64,000 bases of DNA from Elusimicrobiota bacterium (lineage in GTDB: Bacteria; Elusimicrobiota; Elusimicrobia; FEN-1173): assembly GCA_016721625.1 (NCBI GenBank), contig JADKHR010000001.1:248001-312000 (forward strand), written 5' to 3'. Positions within the stretch are counted from its first letter, which is position 1. Every line of letters starts with the position of its first letter. The position numbers and the translations under genes are program-made. The notes under the pieces were generated by a model that saw only the letters and a program-made list of their open reading frames with translations, made no database searches and was not told the DNA's origin. Positions 27,537 through 36,182 of this stretch are shown here, piece after piece.

Positions 27537-29228
27537 ATGGGATTTCTCAGGAAACACCTTCGCGTGGTCCTCTTTCTCGGTTTTGCGTTTCTGCGGCCGA
27601 TTCCGTCCTTTGGGTGTCTATCGATTTCCACTCCATCGTTTTCCGGGGTGACGGCCTTGGGATTGACGCTTCAATGGAATTCCGTATGTAGCACGGCGAC
27701 GTTGAATTACAGCCAACTGGACGAGGATCCGGGATTCCTCTCCCCCTTCACCCAAATCACCGGAGGGCCTCCTTCCGTGTTTGGCTCCACCGCCCCCCTG
27801 ATCCCAAACACGCTTTACTACGCCCAGGTGGCCACCACGTCGATCATGGCCGGGAGCGTCGCCCTGGGCTCCACGCGGACGTTGGCGAACCTCCCCGTTA
27901 CGCTACCGGCCTCCGTCCTTTCCTCCTTTCAACTTCAGGCCCAATGGGGGACCAACAGCAACCCGGCGGGGACGGTTTTTGAAACTGAAATCTCCAGCGA
28001 CGGTTTTTCGACGTTGGTTTCGTCCACGGCTACGACGGGCACCTCGTTTGTGTTTGGGGGCCTTTCTCCGAACACCCTCTATGACCTTCGGGTTCGAGCG
28101 ATGAACGATGACGGCGTTCGGACCGTTTTTGTCCCGCTGGGTTCCACCTCCACCTTCGCTGAACCGCCGGGGGTTCCCGGCGTGCCCTTTTCCAATGGGA
28201 CGGTGTCGGGGTTCCGCGTGAACTGGACCTCCGGGACGGTGCGCTGGAACCCTCCATCGACAAGCTACGAGGCGCAGATCTCGACCCAACCCGGTTTTAT
28301 CAACACGGTGGATCGGTCCAGCACGGGGCTGTGGGCCGATTTTGGGGGCCTCGCCGAGGGAACAACCTATTTTGCTCGGGTTCGCGCGTTGAACCAAGAC
28401 GGACTCTCCACCGTTTATGTCGGGCTGGGTTCAACGGCCACCGCCACGACTCCGTTCAACACGGGCGGTTCCTCCGCCACGATCCAAAGCCCGAACGGGA
28501 ACGTGACCGTGATGGTGGCCAGCGGCACATTTTCCGAAGATTATCGGCTTTATCTCTCCACGGACCCCCTGCGGTTTCCCTTGGAGTCCCCCCAAACCCC
28601 TACCCAAATCATGGCGGCCGCCGAAAAACTGGATGGAAACGAAACCGTTCCCCGTACCCCCATCCCCAACGCGGTGGCGGAGATTCGAGCCAAGGACAAT
28701 CTGGGGGCTCCCTTGACCGCTCAGCCCTCCAATTCGGTAGACGTCACCTTTACCTATCCCTCTTCCGACGGTCAAACCGTCGACGCGGTGACGGGGCTCC
28801 CGGTTCGGGCGCGCACCCTCGCGGTTTATCGATTGAATGAGGAGAAGAGTCTTTGGGTCCGCTTGCCCTCTTCTCAGGTGGACACGACCTTGCGAACGGT
28901 TTCAGCCTCGGCGCCGGGGTTGGGGGTTTTCACTCTGGTCGGGCAATTGGACACGAGCCTGGAGACGTCCTTCGCCTACCCGGTTCCTTTTCGCGCCAAA
29001 CGAGGCGATTCCACTATTACGTTCGGGGATCTCTCTCAACTGGCCACCATTCGGATATTCAGCGCTTCGGGTCGCTGGGTTAAAACGCTGGAAGAAACAG
29101 ACGGGGACGGGGAGCTGGTATGGGACGTCAAGGATGAAGATGGCGATCCCCTTCCCAGCGGGGTTTACTTCTTCCTGATTGAGAGCTCCGCCGATAAAAA
29201 ACGCGGGAAGCTCGTGGTGATCCGGTAA
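27537..29228 (+). CDS. Secreted fibronectin type III protein with FlgD-like/type IX sorting-type C-terminus
   Basis: A cell-surface or secreted protein. After a signal peptide (VVLFLGFAFLRPIPSFG) come about three Fn3-like repeats recognised by NTLYYAQV, NTLYDLRVRAMN and GTTYFARVRALNQDG. A region of unknown fold follows, then a C-terminal module with YPVPFRAKRGDSTITF, RIFSASGRWVKTL and LPSGVYFFLIE, ending KRGKLVVIR. That pattern is shared by FlgD-type Ig domains and type IX secretion sorting domains. 563 residues. Four bases before a PorV-like gene, whose family helps handle type IX cargo in Bacteroidota; export by such a system here is inference. Confidence 0.78.
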   Translation: MGFLRKHLRVVLFLGFAFLRPIPSFGCLSISTPSFSGVTALGLTLQWNSVCSTATLNYSQLDEDPGFLSPFTQITGGPPSVFGSTAPLIPNTLYYAQVATTSIMAGSVALGSTRTLANLPVTLPASVLSSFQLQAQWGTNSNPAGTVFETEISSDGFSTLVSSTATTGTSFVFGGLSPNTLYDLRVRAMNDDGVRTVFVPLGSTSTFAEPPGVPGVPFSNGTVSGFRVNWTSGTVRWNPPSTSYEAQISTQPGFINTVDRSSTGLWADFGGLAEGTTYFARVRALNQDGLSTVYVGLGSTATATTPFNTGGSSATIQSPNGNVTVMVASGTFSEDYRLYLSTDPLRFPLESPQTPTQIMAAAEKLDGNETVPRTPIPNAVAEIRAKDNLGAPLTAQPSNSVDVTFTYPSSDGQTVDAVTGLPVRARTLAVYRLNEEKSLWVRLPSSQVDTTLRTVSASAPGLGVFTLVGQLDTSLETSFAYPVPFRAKRGDSTITFGDLSQLATIRIFSASGRWVKTLEETDGDGELVWDVKDEDGDPLPSGVYFFLIESSADKKRGKLVVIR

Positions 29229-29232
29229 TCCC

Positions 29233-30333
29233 ATGGGAAACCGATACGGAGCGGTTGAAAGGGTGGCCGGCCCATGGATAGTCTTTGCGCTTATTTTCGG
29301 TTCGGTAGCCCCTGTCCAGGCGAAACGGGCGGATTCCTTCGAGTTTTTAAGATTGCCGACCGGGGCCCGCACGTCGGCCTTGGGCGGGGCGGGCGTGGCG
29401 GAGGCAACGGGTTTGGCCGGAGCGCAAATTAATCCGGCCGGGTTGGGTCGCTTGTGGCGGGATGAAGTCGCGTTTTCCGGCGCCCGCTGGATGGACGACG
29501 TTCAATATCAAACAGCGGGTTATGCCCATCCGTTCGTCAAGGGCGGCGCGGTTACCGCCAACCTCTTGAGCTTAAACTACGGGGACATCCCAAGCTTCGC
29601 TCCAAGCGGGGGGGCGGAAGGGTCTGTTTCGGCCCGGGATTCCGCCGCTCGGCTCGGATACGGCCGAGGGTGGGGGGACCAATGTTGGTGGGGCGCCCAG
29701 GGGGTTTTGGCTCAGGAAACCCTGGCCGGTGAAACGTACCAAACTTTCGCCGTGGATGGCGGCGCTCTCTGGCTTCCGATCCGGAGAGGTATGTTCCAAA
29801 CCCTGACGTTGGGGGCCGCCTTTAGAAACTGGGGCAAGAGTCCGTCCGGCGGGGCCCTTCCCCGCGCCCTGCAGGCGGGCGTTAACCTCCGGCCATTTTT
29901 TGAAGGATTAAGCGTTTCCGCGGACACTGTTCTGACCGGGGATGATCCTGCGATCTGGCTCGCCGGCCTCGAATATTGGGCCAAAGGGGTGGTGGCTTTC
30001 CGTTTGGGTTATAACGGTCGGGAGGCTCGGGAAGGATCCGGTGTAACGATGGGTTTCGGTTTTCGGGTTTTGGATCTGCAGGTCGATTACGGTTATGTGG
30101 GATTTGGAGCCCTGGGTGAGACCCACCACCTGGGACTGACCTACCGTTTCGGGAGCGTGGCGGAGCGGCACTATGAACGCGGCCTCGCCAGCCTCCAACA
30201 AAAGGATTACGCCCAGGCGGTGATCCATTTCGCCCGCGCTGTTTCCTTGGACCCCCAACATCGAAGGGCCATGAAGGGTCTTCGGGAGGCCAGCGCGAAA
30301 CTCCAAGAACAGGACTCTGCCCGCCCCCGATGA
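29233..30333 (+). CDS. PorV/PorQ-like outer-membrane beta-barrel with C-terminal TPRs
   Basis: The N-terminal signal peptide is followed by the PorV/UPF0164 hallmark FLRLPTGARTSALGGAGVA and INPAGL, then alternating amphipathic strands of a barrel (GYVGFGALGETHHLGLTYRFG at its end). The last 60 residues are different: HYERGLASLQQKDYAQAV and HFARAVSLDPQHRRAMKG form about one and a half TPR units that would face the periplasm. 366 residues. The stop overlaps the start of a TPR gene, suggesting the three proteins form one envelope complex. Confidence 0.75.
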   Translation: MGNRYGAVERVAGPWIVFALIFGSVAPVQAKRADSFEFLRLPTGARTSALGGAGVAEATGLAGAQINPAGLGRLWRDEVAFSGARWMDDVQYQTAGYAHPFVKGGAVTANLLSLNYGDIPSFAPSGGAEGSVSARDSAARLGYGRGWGDQCWWGAQGVLAQETLAGETYQTFAVDGGALWLPIRRGMFQTLTLGAAFRNWGKSPSGGALPRALQAGVNLRPFFEGLSVSADTVLTGDDPAIWLAGLEYWAKGVVAFRLGYNGREAREGSGVTMGFGFRVLDLQVDYGYVGFGALGETHHLGLTYRFGSVAERHYERGLASLQQKDYAQAVIHFARAVSLDPQHRRAMKGLREASAKLQEQDSARPR

Positions 30334-31556
30334 GACGGATATTTCAACGGGGGGCCTTTCTGTGCGTGTTGATCGTCGGCGCGATGAGTGTTTTTGGAGC
30401 GGAAGCCGGAAAGGACTTTTTCGCCAACGGTCTCGCGGCCTACGAAAAGGGAGATTATGCCTCCGCCATCGATCAATTAACGGAAGCGTTGGTTCATCAC
30501 CCCCGAGACCAACGGGCCCAGCGTCTGCTCGTGGCCGCCGGACAAAAGATGTTGAACCGTGAGGAAATGGGAAGGGTCCCCCAGGAGGATCTCCGCCAAA
30601 TCATCGACCAAGCAGAAAAGGTCATGGAAGCCCGACGGCGGGAAATCCGGCGCGCTCTGGGGGAACTGAAAGTGGCCGACCGAGCCAGCCGTCGGCTGGC
30701 GCCACAGGAAACCCTCCGCGCCTGTCGCGGCGTGGACCTGGTGTTGGAAGTGACCCTGGGGGACGATCCGGACAGCCGACGATTTCGTGATTACCTGCAT
30801 TCCGTGTGCGGGAATTTGGAAACAGCTCTCCTTTCCGGCATTATGTTGAATCCCGCGGATGAAAAACGGGTTCTGGGTTATGTGGCCTTTTGTCGGGGGG
30901 ATTGGAAAGAAGCGTCCTCTTCCTGGGAGCAGGCGTTGCGACTTCAACCGAAAGACGAACATTTGCGGAACCTCTGGAGAGAGGCCGATGACCGGAACCG
31001 TCAAGCCGAGGCCCTGGTGAGGACGAATGAAATAATGGCGGCGGCTGAAACCGCCATCGCTCAGAACCGCGGCGAGGACGCCCTGGCCCTATTAAAAAAG
31101 GGGCTGGCCGAGTTCCCGGGCCATGAAGGGTTGCTGGCCCTCTACGAAAAAACCCAAAAGGAAGTCGCTCGCCAATGGCGCGATCAAATGGTTCTGTTCC
31201 ACCGAACGGAAGCCTTCAAGAAACAACGCGCCGGTCGGTGGGTGGAGGCCGCGCAAAGTTGGTTGTCCGTTTTGGCGGAGGATCCTCTGGATCCGGAAGC
31301 GCGGGAACAATTAGAGCGAATACGTCGCCAACTCGCGGCGGGGATGGGACGGGCGAAAGAGGCCTCGCCTCCCCCATCCACCGACGCGCTGGACACCTCC
31401 GAAAAACTTTACACCTTGGGCTTGCTGAACTATGCCGATGGGGATTTGGATTCCGCCGTTAAGAACTTCCGATCTTGCTTAAAAACGAATCCGTCCCATG
31501 CCTATGCCCGCAAGGCCCTCGAGCGAGTGGAAGAGGAAAGGAAACCTCCACGTTGA
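30330..31556 (+). CDS. Exported tetratricopeptide-repeat protein
   Basis: A periplasmic scaffold by its look: signal peptide (GAFLCVLIVGAMSVFG), TPR units at the N-terminus (GLAAYEKGDYASAIDQLTEAL), middle (VAFCRGDWKEASSSWEQAL) and C-terminus (LGLLNYADGDLDSAVKNF), with helical linkers between. 408 residues. It overlaps the PorV-like gene by 4 bases and the histidine kinase by 4, so it is translationally tied to both. Partner proteins are not known. Confidence 0.72.
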   Translation: MRRIFQRGAFLCVLIVGAMSVFGAEAGKDFFANGLAAYEKGDYASAIDQLTEALVHHPRDQRAQRLLVAAGQKMLNREEMGRVPQEDLRQIIDQAEKVMEARRREIRRALGELKVADRASRRLAPQETLRACRGVDLVLEVTLGDDPDSRRFRDYLHSVCGNLETALLSGIMLNPADEKRVLGYVAFCRGDWKEASSSWEQALRLQPKDEHLRNLWREADDRNRQAEALVRTNEIMAAAETAIAQNRGEDALALLKKGLAEFPGHEGLLALYEKTQKEVARQWRDQMVLFHRTEAFKKQRAGRWVEAAQSWLSVLAEDPLDPEAREQLERIRRQLAAGMGRAKEASPPPSTDALDTSEKLYTLGLLNYADGDLDSAVKNFRSCLKTNPSHAYARKALERVEEERKPPR

Positions 31557-32980
31557 CGCTCCGAACCCGATTCGTCTTTTACGTGGCGGGGCTCACGGTG
31601 GGATCGTTTGTCCTTTACGCCGGGGCTCTTTCCTGGACCCAGCGTGAGTATTTAATAAAAGAACAAAACCGGGCCAACGTGGAAGAAAGCCATCGTTGGA
31701 CCCTGCTTTGCGAACAATCCATTTTTTCCAAGGACGAAATCACTCTGGTGCATTACGTGCGCGAGTTGAGCCGATCCGGCGACGTGCGCTGGGCGTCGTT
31801 TTTGTCGGAGGATGGCCATATTTTGATGCACACCGATCTGCGGTTGAAAAACACCAGGGATGTCCACGAACTCAGGCGATGGTCCGGTCAAATGGGGCGA
31901 TTCACCCAAATGAATCGAGCCGGTTCTGACGGCGAGCCTCTGACCGTATTGGCGGGGCCTGTGAGCCGGCGCGGCGAACAGTTCGGGGTGGCTCTTTTGG
32001 CTTTTGACAGGCGTCTCCAGACGGAGCGAATGAGAGTTCTGTTGGGGGCCTCCCTGCGGCGTTTTGCGGGGGCGACCCTCCTTTGTTTGGCCATCGGTGT
32101 CGGGATGGCTTTCGTTGTGGCGCGAGGGCTCGTGAGACCACTTCAGGAACTGACTGGGGCGGTTCGCCGTCTGGGGGCCGGCGATTGGAAAGCGCGGCCC
32201 GCGGTCTTTCGACGCGACGAAATCGGGCAATTGGCCTCGGCCTTTGCGGAGATGTCTCGCCGATTGGCGCGGTTGGACGAGTTGAAAGACGAGTTCGTGG
32301 CCACCGTGTCTCACGATTTGCGAAATCCTTTGGGGGCGATCACCATGGCGGCCCGTTATCTGGTGTCCCCTCCGTCGCCCCTCTCGGCTGAAACCGGACG
32401 GCAGGTGTTGGGAACGATTTTGATCAGCACGTCCAGGTTGCGGAACATGGTGGACAATCTGCTGGACGCGGCCAAAATCAAAGAAGGACCTCTTTCCTCC
32501 CTTCGGGAGGCCTTTTCCGTTGTCAACGTTCTTCAAGAACTTCATGATCTCTTTCGAGCCCAGGCGGAAGAATTCGGGAGGGTGTTTTGCTTGCGGGTCC
32601 CGGAGGATTTTCCCATGGTCATTGGGGACGAAGCGCAGACCTACCGCATTTTGTCTAATCTTCTGGCGAACGCGTTTAAATTCACCGCCGCGGGAGACCG
32701 CATTACCTTGTCCGCCCTATCGACGCCGGAGGGGCGGGTGGCCATCGAGGTTTCGGACAGCGGGCCCGGTATTTCCCCGGAGGATCTTTCCAGGCTGTTT
32801 TTGCGTTTTCAGACGGCGGAAAACGCGGGGGCGCAGGTCAAGAAAAAACAAGGAACAGGTTTGGGTCTCGCCATTGCCAAGGCCTTGGCGGAATCCCAAA
32901 ACGGAACCCTGACGGTGGAGTCGGAGCTCCATCGGGGGACGACCTTTCGGGTGACTCTTCCCCAATGGAGGGCATCGTGA
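31553..32980 (+). CDS. Membrane sensor histidine kinase
   Basis: A two-component sensor. A membrane helix near the start (FYVAGLTVGSFVLYAGAL), a periplasmic sensor of about 140 residues, a second helix (LLCLAIGVGMAFVVARG), a HAMP domain (RRDEIGQLASAFAEMS), the phosphoacceptor helix with His in SHDLRNPLG near residue 253, and a HATPase domain with N box LLANAFKF, G1 DSGPGIS and G2 GTGLGLAIA. TTG at 31553 overlaps the upstream stop and GAGGAAAGG precedes it. 475 residues. The cognate regulator follows immediately. Confidence 0.88.
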   Translation: MTLRTRFVFYVAGLTVGSFVLYAGALSWTQREYLIKEQNRANVEESHRWTLLCEQSIFSKDEITLVHYVRELSRSGDVRWASFLSEDGHILMHTDLRLKNTRDVHELRRWSGQMGRFTQMNRAGSDGEPLTVLAGPVSRRGEQFGVALLAFDRRLQTERMRVLLGASLRRFAGATLLCLAIGVGMAFVVARGLVRPLQELTGAVRRLGAGDWKARPAVFRRDEIGQLASAFAEMSRRLARLDELKDEFVATVSHDLRNPLGAITMAARYLVSPPSPLSAETGRQVLGTILISTSRLRNMVDNLLDAAKIKEGPLSSLREAFSVVNVLQELHDLFRAQAEEFGRVFCLRVPEDFPMVIGDEAQTYRILSNLLANAFKFTAAGDRITLSALSTPEGRVAIEVSDSGPGISPEDLSRLFLRFQTAENAGAQVKKKQGTGLGLAIAKALAESQNGTLTVESELHRGTTFRVTLPQWRAS

Positions 32981-33665
32981 GCGGTTCGTTGTTGTTGGTG
33001 GAAGACGATTCGGGGCTGGCCAGCATGACCCGCCGATTTTTGGTTCAAGCGGGTTACCGGGTCACCCTGGCGGCGTCGGCGGAAGAGGCGCTTTCTCTAA
33101 TTCAAAAGAACCGGCCGGACCTTGTCATCTCCGATGTGCAACTGCCTGGAATCACGGGGCTAAAAATGTGTGAGATACTCAAAAGCAACTCCGCCACGGC
33201 CTCCCTGCCCCTCATCCTCGTGACGATTCTGGGGAAGACCCAAGAGAAAGTCCAGGGACTGCGCATGGGGCTGACGACTATTTAACCAAGCCCTTTGAGG
33301 CCCAGGAGCTTTTGGCTCGGGTGGAGGCGGTTCTGCGGCGCGCGCGCGACGGGGGGGAGGTTCAAGCGGTTTTTAAGGTGGGAGGCGTGGAAGTGGATTC
33401 CACGCGGCGGGAAGTGACGGTGAAGGGTCAACGGGTCCTCCTGCGGAGAAAAGAATATGAATTGCTTTTACTTTTTGTTCGAAAACCAGGCCAACTTCGC
33501 ACCCGGGAATCTCTCATTTCTTCCCTCTGGGGCGATGACGTGGTGGTAACGGCGAATGCGCTGGAGGCCCACATCAAAAACCTTCGCGCGTGTCTTGGGC
33601 CCTGCGGAAACCTCATCGAAACCCTGGTCGGCGAAGGTTACCGCCTGAACGATCGTTCGTCCTAA
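32977..33665 (+). CDS. OmpR-type response regulator (frameshifted)
   Basis: The receiver domain has LLLVEDDSG, the phospho-aspartate in VISDVQLPG near residue 53, and ends ...GLRMG. One G is missing in the run 33267-33270; adding it gives GADDYLTKPFEAQELLARV, the conserved lysine loop. The C-terminal winged helix is typical of OmpR/PhoB (RRKEYELLLLFVRKPG, LISSLWGDD, VGEGYRL). About 229 residues. GTG 32977 is favoured by GGAGGG 5 bases upstream; ATG 32965 is possible. It overlaps the kinase gene. Confidence 0.85.
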
Positions 33666-33787
33666 CGCCCTCCTTTCAGGAAAATATCAGTCCCTATTCA
33701 GCCGGAATCCAGGCCCCTCGCGTAATATTCAGTTGGGGAGGAGACTACCTTCCCAAAGAAATACATTTCAAAAGCGAGGAGGAAACA

Positions 33788-34405
33788 ATGAGTAACATCA
33801 AAATCCTGATGGCCGTTTGTCTCTTGGGGTTGGCCGCGGCTTGTTCACGGAATGTCAAAGATCGGTTGCTGGGAACCGGGGACCCTGCCGAAAGCGGTAC
33901 CGGGTCGACCACGAACACGGCGTCGGCTCTCGACAACGAACTGATGAAAAAAGTGGCCGCTGATATCCAGCCGGAACTTACGGGGACGGGCGGTGGGTTT
34001 TCCGCCCTCGCCGTGTCTTCGGGGTGCACCCCTGGAAGTGTGACCATCAGTTCCACTCCCTACACATACCCGCCGACCGTCTACGGATCTTCCCGAACAT
34101 ATACGTTAAACGGGGTTTCGTATTTCACGGCCACCAACTGGCGCAGTTCGGGCGGAACACTTGTGTTCGTCACGGAACAGAACGGATCCTGTTTCGTGAA
34201 CAGTTCCATCTACGGGACGTTGTCCAGTCAGGGGAGCTCTTTCACCCAGTGGTCCCCGGACGGTCTCCAGAATAAAAATCGCTGGTATTACCATCAATAC
34301 ACCTACAAATACCAGGGCGATGTGGTGATCGTGGAAGGCAAATTCACGATCGGAACCGAAACCGGTTCAACCGAATACCCTGTCAATTGGACGTTTAATA
34401 TCTAG
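33788..34405 (+). CDS. Putative lipoprotein of unknown function
   Basis: 205 residues beginning with a lipoprotein signal whose lipobox is LAAAC at residues 17-21. The mature part is rich in Ser, Thr, Gly and Tyr (TISSTPYTYPPTVYGSSRTYTLNG, given here only as two short blocks around residues 81-104), typical of secreted beta-structured proteins. No known domain is recognised. GAGGAGGAAAC gives a strong ribosome binding site. It follows the two-component genes by 122 bases and could be a target or partner of that system, which is speculation. Confidence 0.68.
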   Translation: MSNIKILMAVCLLGLAAACSRNVKDRLLGTGDPAESGTGSTTNTASALDNELMKKVAADIQPELTGTGGGFSALAVSSGCTPGSVTISSTPYTYPPTVYGSSRTYTLNGVSYFTATNWRSSGGTLVFVTEQNGSCFVNSSIYGTLSSQGSSFTQWSPDGLQNKNRWYYHQYTYKYQGDVVIVEGKFTIGTETGSTEYPVNWTFNI

Positions 34406-34421
34406 ATCCAAGTCCCTGAAC

Positions 34422-34454
34422 ACCCCCCTCCCCGTCCTTGGGGGGGAGGGGGGG
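34422..34454 (+). terminator. GC-rich hairpin after the lipoprotein gene
   Basis: A C run with one T (34423-34433) pairs with a G run with one A (about 34440-34454) around GTCCTT. It lies 17 bases after the stop. A T run is lacking, so termination strength is uncertain. Confidence 0.45.
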
Positions 34455-34496
34455 CGGTATTGAATCTTTCGTCATGTTGTAAGACCTGTCTCTTGG

Positions 34497-34502
34497 TATA
34501 AT
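34497..34502 (+). promoter_or_regulatory. Extended -10 promoter element
   Basis: TGGTATAAT (34494-34502) is an extended -10. It is followed after exactly 7 bases by the ATG at 34510, the same spacing as at rpsO. The -35 is weak. Confidence 0.5.
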
Positions 34503-34509
34503 CCTCGGC

Positions 34510-34605
34510 ATGGAAACCGGAGGGATGTTCGGAAAAAAATCGCTCGAGGGGCCCTCCCATGGAAAAATCAAACCATGGAGGGTCCAAGGAAACGGTTTGA
34601 AATGA
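34510..34605 (+). CDS. Possible leaderless 31-residue ORF
   Basis: Starts METGGMFGKKSLEG and ends at TGA 34603-34605. The reason to list it is its exact placement at a predicted transcription start. Codon use and conservation cannot be judged at this length. It may be a leader peptide for the genes downstream, or chance. Confidence 0.3.
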   Translation: METGGMFGKKSLEGPSHGKIKPWRVQGNGLK

Positions 34606-34617
34606 AACATCCCCCGC

Positions 34618-34821
34618 GTGCCTCTTCCTGTTTGGGAACGGGTTTATGATTCGGCGGATATTTTCCAACAGATTCGACCCTATGGGGCGACACGGGCGGC
34701 CCTTGCGCCTCGCTCCCATGCCTTCGGTATTCCCTTCGAAAATAACACCCGCCTCCCAGCGCTCAGCGGGGCCCAGGCCGGTTTGTTCGAAGCCGTCAAA
34801 TCCAGTCGTTTCGGGAGATGA
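34618..34821 (+). CDS. Small hypothetical ORF upstream of and overlapping the next gene
   Basis: 67 residues from GTG 34618 (PLPVWERVYDSADIFQQI at the start). Its stop overlaps the ATG of the next gene by 4 bases in the coupled style seen elsewhere here. No family is recognised. It could also be the N-terminal part of the following protein, split by an indel. Confidence 0.35.
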   Translation: MPLPVWERVYDSADIFQQIRPYGATRAALAPRSHAFGIPFENNTRLPALSGAQAGLFEAVKSSRFGR

Positions 34822-35402
34822 CGGGGCTTTCATGTTTGCCCAAGGAGGGGACCCTGTCGAGGATTGAGACCTTAAGCGACGGACGTTGGACCCGTTATTC
34901 GCATCCCGAGTTATTTTCGAAGGTCATACGAGGGGGCATTCCGGTGGTTCGGATCGGCGGCGGACACGATCCGGCGGCGCTTTTTCGAATGCTGGTGGTT
35001 CCGATGGCGGAACCCTTTGTCTTGGTTTATGTCCTGCATTCTCCCCGTTCCGGCGCCCGGGCCGGCCGGTATCAAAGCCCAAAAATGACCGTGGGTGAAC
35101 TGCGCCTTTTTCTGGAACGGTTTTTCCCTTTTCTCTCGACAGATGCCCGTCACGATTTGTGGGTTCTTTCGCCCACCGAACAGGGGGCCGTGCTTTGGGA
35201 CCGGCACGACCTCCTCACCGCCTGCGGGCCCCTGGACCACTGTTCCGAGACCCTGGAGACGCTTGGTTTTCGAGACGGAAACGTGAGTGTTCCGGATCCC
35301 CATCGGCACGCCCAAGACCACACCCTGGACGGGGAAGAGCGCGACCTCTTGGCCGCCCTGGAAGGGTCTTGGAGCGAATTGAAACCCGAGGAGATCGAGT
35401 AA
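34818..35402 (+). CDS. Hypothetical cytoplasmic protein
   Basis: 194 residues, not recognised. It looks globular and soluble, without signal peptide or membrane helix. Segments such as GGIPVVRIGGGHDPAALFRML, FVLVYVLHSPRSGARAG and HDLWVLSPTEQGAVLWDRHD suggest alternating strands and helices. The C-terminus is acidic. The preceding 31-residue and 67-residue ORFs and this gene may form one transcription unit from the promoter at 34497. Confidence 0.6.
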   Translation: MTGLSCLPKEGTLSRIETLSDGRWTRYSHPELFSKVIRGGIPVVRIGGGHDPAALFRMLVVPMAEPFVLVYVLHSPRSGARAGRYQSPKMTVGELRLFLERFFPFLSTDARHDLWVLSPTEQGAVLWDRHDLLTACGPLDHCSETLETLGFRDGNVSVPDPHRHAQDHTLDGEERDLLAALEGSWSELKPEEIE

Positions 35403-35448
35403 ACGGTTTATTTAATCAGAATTGACGATTCGAACGAGGAGGATTTTG

Positions 35449-35754
35449 ATGGTAACGATGGATGTCCATTCAGGCAAGGCCTTTTTTGATTCCCTTGGAA
35501 CGATGGGAATTGTTGGGACTGTCGTGCTCGGATTCCTGGCGGGGATTGTCGCGAAGGTGTTGATGCCGGGAAAGGCCCCCGGAGGGCTGGTCGTTACGAC
35601 GTCATTGGGGATTGGCGGGGCCGGCTTGGCTTCCTATTTAAGGCATCGGTTTCACTGGACTTTCAGCCGTGATCCCCACGGGTTTTTGGCCGCCGTGGCC
35701 GGCGCCTTCTTCATTCTCATGGTTTACCGGTTGGTTTTTCATCGAAGGAAATAA
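35449..35754 (+). CDS. GlsB/YeaQ/YmgE-type small membrane protein
   Basis: 101 residues with three hydrophobic helices in the pattern of the transglycosylase-associated/GlsB family: IVGTVVLGFLAGIVAKVLMPGK, LVVTTSLGIGGAGLASYL and a final AVAGAFFILMVYRLVF. These proteins are often stress-induced; the molecular role is unclear. The ATG at 35449 is supported by CGAGGAGGA upstream. A bidirectional-looking hairpin follows directly. Confidence 0.75.
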   Translation: MVTMDVHSGKAFFDSLGTMGIVGTVVLGFLAGIVAKVLMPGKAPGGLVVTTSLGIGGAGLASYLRHRFHWTFSRDPHGFLAAVAGAFFILMVYRLVFHRRK

Positions 35755-35790
35755 AAAAACAGGAGGTCCGGGTTTCCCCGAACCTCCTGT
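35753..35790 (-). terminator. Intrinsic terminator of the helicase/DUF5684 operon
   Basis: ACAGGAGG...CCTCCTGT forms a near-perfect long stem (35759-35790). On the minus strand it is followed by a T run (plus-strand A run 35753-35758), as expected for a terminator of the minus-strand genes. It may also stop transcription of the GlsB-like gene. Confidence 0.75.
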
Positions 35791-35805
35791 CCTGATCGGA
35801 AATAG

Positions 35806-36141
35806 TTAAACCGCTTTCGGCGTAGCGAGGTCGTCCCCAAAGGCGAGGATGGGCCAGAAGATGAAGGGAAGAAGAAAAAGGCCAACGCCGAACCCAGCGC
35901 CTTTTCCAAAACGCTCTGCCAAACCCAAGGTCACGAGTAAGAAAAAGACCAGGTTGATGAGGGGGATCAGCATCAACAATAACCACCATCCGGGTTTGCC
36001 GGCGATCTTTATCAGAACGTAGAGGTTAAAGAAGGGAATCAAACTGGCCCATCCCGGCTGTCCCGCCTTGACAAAAACCTTCCAAACGCTGACGATGACC
36101 AGTATCGAGACCGCCAATGCCAACAAGTCTGTGATTTTCAT
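35806..36141 (-). CDS. DUF5684-like small integral membrane protein
   Basis: 111 residues with three or four hydrophobic helices and the family pattern VFVKAGQPGWASLIPFFNLYVL followed by IAGKPGWWLLLMLIPLINL. Such proteins are sometimes described as signal-peptidase-associated; function is not established. AGGAGG precedes the ATG at 36141. It is the last gene of the helicase operon. Confidence 0.75.
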   Translation of the reverse strand: MKITDLLALAVSILVIVSVWKVFVKAGQPGWASLIPFFNLYVLIKIAGKPGWWLLLMLIPLINLVFFLLVTLGLAERFGKGAGFGVGLFLLPFIFWPILAFGDDLATPKAV

Positions 36142-36182
36142 AGGTCCATCCTCCTAAAAAACCCCCATGAGGGGCTGATTGT

